Shown: positions 23,451 through 29,888 of the stretch, piece after piece
Layout of the letters: every line of letters begins with the position of its first letter
Numbering within the stretch: position 1 is the first letter of the stretch
NCBI GenBank assembly: GCA_947455215.1
Contig: CANGNA010000036.1
Coordinates: 1-41,595, forward strand
Reading direction: 5' to 3'
DNA length: 41,595 nt
From: Chitinophagaceae bacterium
GTDB taxonomy: Bacteria > Bacteroidota > Bacteroidia > Chitinophagales > Chitinophagaceae
The notes under the pieces: model-generated
What the model was told of the DNA's origin: nothing
Databases searched by the model: none
Seen by the model: the letters and a program-made list of their open reading frames with translations, nothing else
Program-made: the position numbers and the translations under genes

Positions 23451-24398
23451 TTAGTTGAGCAGCAGCAGGTTGACGCCGCGCTGTAGTATGTTGAAGGCGA
23501 TCTCTGCCATCAGGTTCTCCTTATCGAGTGTAGGGTTTACTTCGGCTATCTCGAAACCACATATCTTATGGTTCTGCAGCAGCGATGCGATCAGATCTTC
23601 CGCTTCGCGCTCGCGCAGGCCATTGCTTACAGGGGTACCGGTACCGCGGGATATTGAGCTATCCAGGCTATCCACGTCAAAAGAAACATAGATATCGTCG
23701 CAGTTAGAGAGGTGCAACAGTGTCTGGCGTACTACGTTCTCTATACCCTTACGGCGTACCTCGGTAACAGGTATTACCTTTATATTACCTTTCTTAATTA
23801 TCGCCTCTTCTTCCTTTTCAAAGTCGCGGAGCGCAATGAAAACGATGTCTTCGGGGAGAATCTTAGGCTCCAACTTGCCTATGTTCTTCAGCTTTTTCCA
23901 GTACTCGAGCGTGGTAGCATCGGGGTTATGTACCTGGTTCTCTTTATTATCATCGGCGAGGGAAATGCACAAAGGCATACCGTGCATATTACCCGATGGT
24001 GTAGTATAAGGCGAGTGCAGGTCGGCATGGGCATCTATCCATACCACACCCAGGCGACGCTTGGGCTTGGCCATTTTAAGGCCTGCAATGGTGGCACCGG
24101 CAGTGCTGTGATCGCCGGCCAATACTATAGGAAAAAGGCCTGATTTTACTGTCTCGCACACTGCATTCGATACCCTTTCGTACATGGTGTGAATGCCCAC
24201 GATACGCTTGGCATATGGTGATGCCACAGGTTCGTACAGCAAGCGGTTCTCGTTGTCTACTATTTCCGATGGGAAGTTTACAAAGAGGTTACTCATAAAG
24301 TCGAGTGCCGCTATTTTGATGGCATCAATGCCGAGGCTGGCACCACGTGTTCCCGCTCCTATTTCTGATCTTACTTCGATGATCTTGATATTACGCAT
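23451..24398 (-). CDS. Arginase-family ureohydrolase
   Basis: A manganese-dependent ureohydrolase of 315 residues, most like arginase (arginine to ornithine and urea). Metal ligands: AGDHSTAG (His), WIDAHADLHSP (Asp-x-His-x-Asp) and VSFDVDSLD (Asp-x-Asp). The arginase-type loop TTPSGNMHGMPL follows the DAHAD motif, which favours arginase over agmatinase, and TGTPVSNGL is near the C-terminal part. ATG 24398 is chosen because the alternative TTG at 24407 lies inside the -7 box. No other urea or ornithine genes are adjacent. Confidence 0.88.
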   Translation of the reverse strand: MRNIKIIEVRSEIGAGTRGASLGIDAIKIAALDFMSNLFVNFPSEIVDNENRLLYEPVASPYAKRIVGIHTMYERVSNAVCETVKSGLFPIVLAGDHSTAGATIAGLKMAKPKRRLGVVWIDAHADLHSPYTTPSGNMHGMPLCISLADDNKENQVHNPDATTLEYWKKLKNIGKLEPKILPEDIVFIALRDFEKEEEAIIKKGNIKVIPVTEVRRKGIENVVRQTLLHLSNCDDIYVSFDVDSLDSSISRGTGTPVSNGLREREAEDLIASLLQNHKICGFEIAEVNPTLDKENLMAEIAFNILQRGVNLLLLN

Positions 24399-24404
24399 AG
24401 GGCT

Positions 24405-24412
24405 CAAAGATA
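24405..24412 (-). promoter_or_regulatory. -7 box of arginase
   Basis: On the minus strand TATCTTTG, exact TAnnTTTG, ending 6 nt before the ATG. The -33 region falls in the octamer repeat array 24421-24457. Confidence 0.5.
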
Positions 24413-24420
24413 ATGTTTTT

Positions 24421-24457
24421 AATGGCTCAATGGCTTAATAGCTCAATGGCGTAATGG
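24421..24457. repeat. 8-bp tandem repeat upstream of arginase
   Basis: AATGGCTC, AATGGCTT, AATAGCTC, AATGGCGT, AATGG. This is the reverse complement of the array at the galE 3' end (9341-9376), with nearly the same order of variants. It covers the -33 region expected for the arginase promoter. Confidence 0.85.
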
Positions 24458-24592
24458 TTGTTTGACGGTATCCGAAAACGAATACGTCCCATGGCAGTTG
24501 GCGGGTAGCCGTGGCATAAAGCTATGGCTACTGAAAGGAGCGCAACAGTAGCAACATTTGTGACCGAAGCCACGACCATACTTTTCGATGAG

Positions 24593-27001
24593 TTAGAATG
24601 GATAGCCTATGGAGAGGTTGACCACGATATTGTTGGCGCGCCAGGTGGAGTTGGAGAGGTCGATCTTGCTGAAGACCCAGCCATTGTTTTCGGGTACGTA
24701 TGGTTTCTTTACAGGCATGGCCACATCGAGGCGGAGGGTGATGAATGAGGCTATCTCGAAGCGTGAGCCTGCACCTACATCCATAGCTATATCATGCCCA
24801 AAGCGGCCAATGTTGAATTCGCCATTTTTGAATTTATCGTCGGAGCGGGCCAGCCATATGTTGCCGGCATCGGCAAAGAGCGCACCGTTCATCTTAACGG
24901 TACCTGCAAACAGCGGCAGTATAGGAAAGCGATATTCACCGTTCAGCTCGAGCTTGATATCGCCAGTGCGATCGAGCGTGTTGGCCTGTGTAACCAGGGA
25001 ACTATCGAAAGAACTACCGGGGCCGAGCGTGCGGATACGCCAGCCGCGAAGGCTATACGGGCCACCAACATAAAATTGCTTTACATAAGGCAATACGGTG
25101 CTTTGACCATATGGAAGACCCACACCGCCATAGAAACGGAAAGCGAACACAGAGTGCGGGAGGGTGAAGAAACGCTGGGCATCGAAATCGAGGCGGCTAT
25201 ATTGCGCGTACTTGATGTGGAAGAGATCATTAAGCGCATAACCCAGTGAGTTGATGCCACCCAACAGTCCACCTGCTTCTTCCAGGCCAACCTTCAGGCG
25301 GAAGAAGTTACGACCATTTTTACGGGCAGCATTATTATAGGTATAGGTGAGGTTCTCGCCTTCTATGAATATTTCCTTATAACTATCACGCAGGTAGGCA
25401 TTGCTATCGAGGCGGGCCTGGAACAATGCTGATTTTTCCGGCAACCTGATGATATTAACAAAGACAGGAGCAAACTCCCAGTTAGTAGATCTTGAAGCCT
25501 TCCAGTTATACTTATAATAAGCACTGCTGTTGATGAGTGTAAAGTATTGTACCCTGCGGATAACATTGTAACCACCGGTGATGATGGTATGCGGCAAAGT
25601 GGATGCAGCAAAATAGTCTGCAGATACCGGGGCGACAAACTTTGGAAAATCGAGACTGGCATTGATACCATAGTACTCTGTAAGGAGAGAGAAGTGCTGG
25701 GGTATATCCTTGCCTACCTTCTCGTTGTAGTTATACTCCAGGCCGCCATTGAGCGATAGCATCAACAGATTGGCCCCTTTGAGGAAATTCTTATCGCGGA
25801 ACGACAAACCACCTGAAGCACCCAACTGGTATGTAGAGCCGCTTGTCAGGTCCCAGTTGATGTTCACATCGTGTTTCTTGTTCTTATTGAGGTATATGTT
25901 GTAATTAAGTACGCTGTCTTTACCTTCAAAAGTCTGCACCCTGATGTACTGGAAGATGCCGAGGTCGTTAAGGCCAACGATGGTTCTGTCGTAGTCGGCC
26001 TGTGAATACATATGACCGGGGCTGAGCAGGATGCGATCGGCCAGCACACGAGAATGCACATAGTTGTTGTGAAACTTAAATAAGATACTGTCTTTTACCT
26101 GCTCAGACATCGTGCTGCTTTGCCTGTCGCCCGGGCCGGCGTAGTCGGGGTATACAGTTATTTTACCCGACCTGAACTGTACATTGGCAGAGTCATCTTT
26201 TGTACGGATGATTGCATAGATATCGATAGTGGGCTTTTTATTGCTACGGGATGATGAGATAAAGTTGATAGCATTCTCCAACGGGTTCTCCACGTCGCGG
26301 AAGAAGGTCTTATCCATAGTATCTATCTCGTACCTTAGGTTCTCCTGCGAGAAGCGATAATAACCATTGTTGCGGATGACGGCTGTCATACGGCTGCGCT
26401 CTTCATCAAGCAGCGAATAGGCGAAAGCCCTGTTCTTCTTCAACCCTGAGGCATCCATAGAATTGCGGAGCAACGCTACTATATTGCTGTCATCCACATC
26501 AAAATGGATCTTATTGATGAGGTAGTTGCTACCGGCATCTATATTATAGGTAACATAGGCCTTTTTACGTTTGTATACAACGGTGTCTTTTATACGGGCA
26601 TAAAAGTATCCCTGGTTGAACAGGTATGCGCGCATGTTCTGCATACCCTTGGGCACAAGAGCACTATCGAAGAGCACCGGGCGCTCTACTGTTTTGGGCA
26701 GCAGGCTATCGGGACGATCGTGGAATTTTTTATACCGCATATTGTAATGCCACAATCTGAATGGGATAAGCCCCTGCGAAGCATATGTATTGCGCTTTTG
26801 CGCGACCAGGTGGGCCAGGTTATCCTTTATCTCACCGCGGTTATACATTACAGTTTCTGTGCGGAGGTGTATACTGCTGCGGCGCAGGAGGTACTTACCA
26901 TCGGGGATGTGTTTGGTACTGCTACACCCCACCCCCACAATAACTGCCAATAGCAGCAAAAGCGGCAAGATGTAACGGTAAGTACTTTTATAAATGGTCA
27001 T
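24593..27001 (-). CDS. tamL: BamA/TamA-family outer-membrane lipoprotein (TamL-like)
   Basis: An 802-residue Omp85-superfamily protein that carries a lipoprotein signal (YILPLLLLLAVIVGVGCSS, lipidated Cys26), the feature that separates Bacteroidota TamL from TamA. POTRA-like domains occupy roughly residues 35-400 (for example NYLINKIHFDVDDSNIVALL and NDLGIFQYIRVQTFEGKDS). The 16-stranded barrel follows, with the family loop YVGGPYSLRGWRIRTLGPG near residue 650 and a C-terminal IVVNLSIGYPF ending in Phe. It probably inserts outer-membrane proteins. ATG 27001 replaces an upstream TTG. It is divergent from the TrmH gene, an arrangement I recall as common in the phylum. Confidence 0.9.
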   Translation of the reverse strand: MTIYKSTYRYILPLLLLLAVIVGVGCSSTKHIPDGKYLLRRSSIHLRTETVMYNRGEIKDNLAHLVAQKRNTYASQGLIPFRLWHYNMRYKKFHDRPDSLLPKTVERPVLFDSALVPKGMQNMRAYLFNQGYFYARIKDTVVYKRKKAYVTYNIDAGSNYLINKIHFDVDDSNIVALLRNSMDASGLKKNRAFAYSLLDEERSRMTAVIRNNGYYRFSQENLRYEIDTMDKTFFRDVENPLENAINFISSSRSNKKPTIDIYAIIRTKDDSANVQFRSGKITVYPDYAGPGDRQSSTMSEQVKDSILFKFHNNYVHSRVLADRILLSPGHMYSQADYDRTIVGLNDLGIFQYIRVQTFEGKDSVLNYNIYLNKNKKHDVNINWDLTSGSTYQLGASGGLSFRDKNFLKGANLLMLSLNGGLEYNYNEKVGKDIPQHFSLLTEYYGINASLDFPKFVAPVSADYFAASTLPHTIITGGYNVIRRVQYFTLINSSAYYKYNWKASRSTNWEFAPVFVNIIRLPEKSALFQARLDSNAYLRDSYKEIFIEGENLTYTYNNAARKNGRNFFRLKVGLEEAGGLLGGINSLGYALNDLFHIKYAQYSRLDFDAQRFFTLPHSVFAFRFYGGVGLPYGQSTVLPYVKQFYVGGPYSLRGWRIRTLGPGSSFDSSLVTQANTLDRTGDIKLELNGEYRFPILPLFAGTVKMNGALFADAGNIWLARSDDKFKNGEFNIGRFGHDIAMDVGAGSRFEIASFITLRLDVAMPVKKPYVPENNGWVFSKIDLSNSTWRANNIVVNLSIGYPF

Positions 27002-27102
27002 CCCGACTCGTAAAATGGTTTTCGCCAAACAAATATCAAAGTTTATGCCGTTCTCTGCATAAAGAGCCTCATCTTTAACTATTATTTGCCTTACTTAAAT
27101 AA

Positions 27103-27110
27103 TACTTTTG
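27103..27110 (+). promoter_or_regulatory. -7 box of the TrmH gene
   Basis: TACTTTTG, exact TAnnTTTG, ending 4 nt before the ATG at 27115. If used, the mRNA would be leaderless. Confidence 0.4.
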
Positions 27111-27114
27111 TCCT

Positions 27115-27852
27115 ATGTTATCGAAAGCACAAAGTAAATATATTCGTTCGTTAAGTCATCAAAAATACCGCCACGAGCATAAAGTATTTGTAGCTGAAGG
27201 CACCAAAATAGCAGAAGAGTGGCTGCACAGCGATGCGCAGATACAAAAGATAGTAGCCACCCAGCTGTGGGTTGACGCCAACACCGCACTACTGGGCAAG
27301 CATACCGAAGCCGAGCTGTATGTGGCCACCGAACAGGAACTGGCATCGGTATCGCTACTGGCCACGCCTAACCAGGTGCTGCTGGTAGTATATACTGCCA
27401 TGCCCGCCATGCCGGTGATAGATGAGTGGTGTATTGCCCTTGATAACATACAAGACCCCGGCAATATGGGCACCATCATCCGTATAGCAGATTGGTTTGG
27501 CGTACGCCATATTATTTGTGGCAACGGCTGCGTAGATGTACACAACCCTAAAGTAGTGCAGGCTGCGATGGGTGGCCACCTGCGGGTGCAGCTGCATGAG
27601 ACTGACCTGGAGAGCTTCCTGACCAATACACAATTGCCAGTGATAGCTGCCACGCTGGATGGAACTAATATCTACACAGCAGATAAACCACAGGCCGGCG
27701 TTTTAGTCATAGGTAATGAGTCGAAAGGAATATCGGAAGAGATATTGAAATATGCCACGCATAAGGTGATGATACCGCGCAAGGGCGGTGCAGAGTCTTT
27801 GAACGCTGGGGTATCGGCGGGGATATTGTGTGCTTTGCTGATGCAGGGATAA
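27115..27852 (+). CDS. TrmH/SpoU-family RNA 2'-O-methyltransferase
   Basis: A 245-residue SAM-dependent RNA methyltransferase of the SPOUT class. An N-terminal substrate-binding domain (KYIRSLSHQKYRHEHKVFVAEG) is followed by the knotted catalytic domain with the three SpoU motifs: LDNIQDPGNMGTIIRIADWFG (motif 1), VLVIGNESKGIS (motif 2) and MIPRKGGAESLNAGVSAGIL (motif 3). It may modify 23S rRNA or tRNA; the target is not given by the sequence. The ATG is the natural family start. It is divergent from tamL. Confidence 0.92.
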   Translation: MLSKAQSKYIRSLSHQKYRHEHKVFVAEGTKIAEEWLHSDAQIQKIVATQLWVDANTALLGKHTEAELYVATEQELASVSLLATPNQVLLVVYTAMPAMPVIDEWCIALDNIQDPGNMGTIIRIADWFGVRHIICGNGCVDVHNPKVVQAAMGGHLRVQLHETDLESFLTNTQLPVIAATLDGTNIYTADKPQAGVLVIGNESKGISEEILKYATHKVMIPRKGGAESLNAGVSAGILCALLMQG

Positions 27853-27899
27853 AAGTGGCATGAGAATTGTGTTGTGTGCAGTGTGGTGATGGCTGCGAG

Positions 27900-28094
27900 G
27901 TTGCTTCGTGCCCTATCACCCCCGACATTCGACAGCGCTCCCGGAATGCAGCCGGGATTGGTCGAATATCGTTCCCTCCTTGGCAAGAGGGGAGTGAACG
28001 AAAACGAACACGTCCGGATGCGACAACCCCGACCCTAAAGGGAGGTGTAGTTGGTGCGTACAAAACGAATACGCCAGATGTGAGGTTGCTGCAA
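27900..28094. repeat. Mosaic intergenic repeats between trmH-like and DUF4476 genes
   Basis: From left to right: CACCCCCGAC, a hairpin ATTCGAC...GTCGAAT (27927-27967) enclosing CCCGG/CCGGG, ATCGTT, a CCCTC/GAGGG hairpin (~27974-27992), AAAACGAACACGTCCGGATG (28001-28020), ACCCCGACCCTAAAGGGAGG (28026-28045), and AAAACGAATACGCC (28062-28075). The first part recurs at 29040-29130; other parts recur at 14912, 15068, 24475 and 32898. Confidence 0.7.
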
Positions 28095-28139
28095 TGAACA
28101 GTAAAATGACAATATAAAAACACAAATAGGAATTTGATC

Positions 28140-29003
28140 ATGAAACGGGTATTGGGCACATTAATGATATTGGCTGTGGGAGCGGTGCCGGCAATGGCGC
28201 AGTCGATGCTAAAGGTTAGTCTTACCGACCGCAGGCCAATAACTGTATCGGTTGATGGGCGCCATTTTAAGCGTGTTGGAGAATCGGTTACGGTGAACGA
28301 CCTGCCAAAGGGCCGTCATTATGTAATAGTATACGTTACGGAAACGCTAAGGGATGGGCGCCAGGCTGATGGCGTAATATGGGAAGGGAATGTAAAAACC
28401 TACCGCGGACAGCTATCGCTATGCATGGTAGATCCACGCAACAGGGAGGCTAACATAACGGAACAGGACATGTACAGCACGCCGCGCGACGAAGGCCAGC
28501 AGTACAATAATTATAACCTGAACAATTATGACAGCAAGCCTGCTGAGCAGGACCCTTATGCCGTGCAGCCTAATACACAGCCCAATGCTGCACAGGACAA
28601 TACCAGCCAGGACAACAACCTGACACCCGTACCTGATGGCAGTCCTGTAGCGTCGCCGGTAAGCGACTATAACGAGGCTGAGCTGCTGAAGAACGATAAA
28701 AAGGGCGATGCAGTGAAGCCGACCAAGGGCAGTAAAAAAATAGAACAGGAAAAGAAGAAGATAAGCGAGAAAGCAACAGACACCGACAAGCTGGTAGCCG
28801 CTAAAGACCTGCTGAAGAGCACCAGCATGACCACCACTGATGTAATGGCCGTGATGGACTGTTTTGCTTTTGACAACACCAAGGTAGAGTTTGCTGAATG
28901 GGCCTATTACAAGACAACAGACAAGGGAAACTTTAAGCAGGTGAAGCAGAAGCTGAGCATGAAGGAATATAAGGACGAGATAGATAAGTTCTTGAAGCGG
29001 TAG
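28140..29003 (+). CDS. Exported DUF4476 protein
   Basis: A 287-residue protein with signal peptide (GTLMILAVGAVPAMAQ). Residues ~20-100 form a small beta domain (LKVSLTDRRPITVSVDGRHF). The middle (~115-195) is Asn/Gln/Pro-rich low complexity, and a charged helix follows (KIEQEKKKISEK). The C-terminal ~85 residues are DUF4476: KLVAAKDLLKSTSMTTTDVM, AVMDCFAFDNTKVEFAEWAY and KEYKDEIDKFL. DUF4476 is common in Bacteroidota envelope proteins, with unknown function. ATG 28140 is preferred over TTG 28134. Related intergenic repeats lie on both sides. Confidence 0.85.
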   Translation: MKRVLGTLMILAVGAVPAMAQSMLKVSLTDRRPITVSVDGRHFKRVGESVTVNDLPKGRHYVIVYVTETLRDGRQADGVIWEGNVKTYRGQLSLCMVDPRNREANITEQDMYSTPRDEGQQYNNYNLNNYDSKPAEQDPYAVQPNTQPNAAQDNTSQDNNLTPVPDGSPVASPVSDYNEAELLKNDKKGDAVKPTKGSKKIEQEKKKISEKATDTDKLVAAKDLLKSTSMTTTDVMAVMDCFAFDNTKVEFAEWAYYKTTDKGNFKQVKQKLSMKEYKDEIDKFLKR

Positions 29004-29039
29004 CGCGAGGATTTGTGCACTAAGACCGGCTGACTGCAA

Positions 29040-29130
29040 TCACCCCCGACGTCCGACAACACGCCTGCGGCTGGTCGGACATCGTCCCCTCTTTAAGCCA
29101 CGCACAAGGCCATGCAAAGAGGGGAGTTAC
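29040..29130. repeat. Second copy of the CACCCCCGAC double-hairpin repeat
   Basis: CACCCCCGAC, a hairpin GTCCGAC...GTCGGAC (about 29050-29083), ATCGT, then CCCCTCTTT...CAAAGAGGGG, then GAGTTACCGAAAA. The order and joints match 27918-28005, but the arm sequences differ, mostly in pairs. Confidence 0.7.
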
Positions 29131-29172
29131 CGAAAAAGAGCAACGGGTTTATGAGCGAGCTACGATAGTAAT

Positions 29173-29205
29173 AAAGAGAGCGGATACAATGTATCCGCTC
29201 TCTTT
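29173..29205. terminator. Bidirectional terminator
   Basis: A perfect 15-bp stem AAAGAGAGCGGATAC/GTATCCGCTCTCTTT with a 3-nt loop (29173-29205), then ATTATTTTATTT on the plus strand and ATTACTAT on the minus strand. It lies between convergent genes ending at 29003 and 29207. Confidence 0.85.
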
Positions 29206-29206
29206 A

Positions 29207-29752
29207 TTATTTTATTTCCGGTGTTGTATTTTTCTTGCGGATGAAGCATTTGAGCTCTTTACCCATAATGGTGTCGAGTTCGTTGCCGAAGCGGCGCTCG
29301 ATCATCACCTGTGAAAAATAAACCGTATCGCCCGATTTGGCCAGATCGTAAATAGTGCGGGAAATCGCAGGTGTTACCGTATCGCCGGGGCAATATTCCT
29401 GCGAGAAATCGGTCATCATTTGCAGGTTACCGGCCTCGTCTTCGAACAAGCGGCGCTCGGCATACTGGAAGGTAAAGCCTACGATCTTTAACGGATTGCC
29501 TGCGTCATCTTTAGAAGATATGCCCTGATGTAACCCGGCCTTAAAATCGTCGGGGGTGATGATACCGCCCGCAAAGTTGGTATGCCCGAGGTATACTACC
29601 GGTTTGGTGGTTTTTCTTTTTGCCAGGCCAACGGTGTCTTTGGCTGCCGGTTTACTATCGTGCTTTACACCACCCTTCTTTTGTGCCCACAAGGATGCAC
29701 AACACGCTATGGTGATGATACCTGTTACTATACTTGCTGCACTTTTAGCCAT
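29207..29752 (-). CDS. Exported protein resembling the GldM C-terminal beta domain
   Basis: A 181-residue protein with a signal peptide (ASIVTGIITIACCASLWAQ). The linker is basic (KRKTTKP). The mature core, VVYLGHTNFAGGIITPDDFKAG, then LKIVGFTFQYAERRLFEDEAG, then TISRTIYDLAKSGDTVYFSQV in approximate form, resembles the last immunoglobulin-like domain of the type IX secretion/gliding protein GldM (pattern FxxF, LKxGDxxxF). Other gldK-L-N genes are not in the window. The match is by eye and may reflect only a shared fold. It ends in the bidirectional terminator. Confidence 0.6.
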   Translation of the reverse strand: MAKSAASIVTGIITIACCASLWAQKKGGVKHDSKPAAKDTVGLAKRKTTKPVVYLGHTNFAGGIITPDDFKAGLHQGISSKDDAGNPLKIVGFTFQYAERRLFEDEAGNLQMMTDFSQEYCPGDTVTPAISRTIYDLAKSGDTVYFSQVMIERRFGNELDTIMGKELKCFIRKKNTTPEIK

Positions 29753-29797
29753 AATGGTTTACTTTTTTACTTAAACTCCTAGTTGCTGACAAGAAGT

Positions 29798-29882
29798 CTT
29801 TCGCTCTTCCAGAGCTTACCCATCTTAACTTATACCCGGGGCTGCACCCCGGGCTATTATCTATCGCTCGTTCAGAGCGACC
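29798..29882 (-). repeat. Single double-hairpin repeat after valS
   Basis: On the minus strand: TCGCTCTGAACGAGCGA, ATAGATAATAG, CCCGGGGTGCAGCCCCGGG, then AAGCTCTGGAAGAGCGAAAG. This is the same two-hairpin design as the 65-bp array at 17319-17537, in the opposite orientation. It begins 6 nt after the valS stop codon. Confidence 0.85.
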
Positions 29883-29888
29883 TGTAAC

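Noticed and set aside
24505-24533. Hairpin GTAGCC...GGCTAC as tamL terminator
   Set aside because: It pairs well only as plus-strand RNA (G-U pairs); on the tamL strand two mismatches appear and there is no U run.
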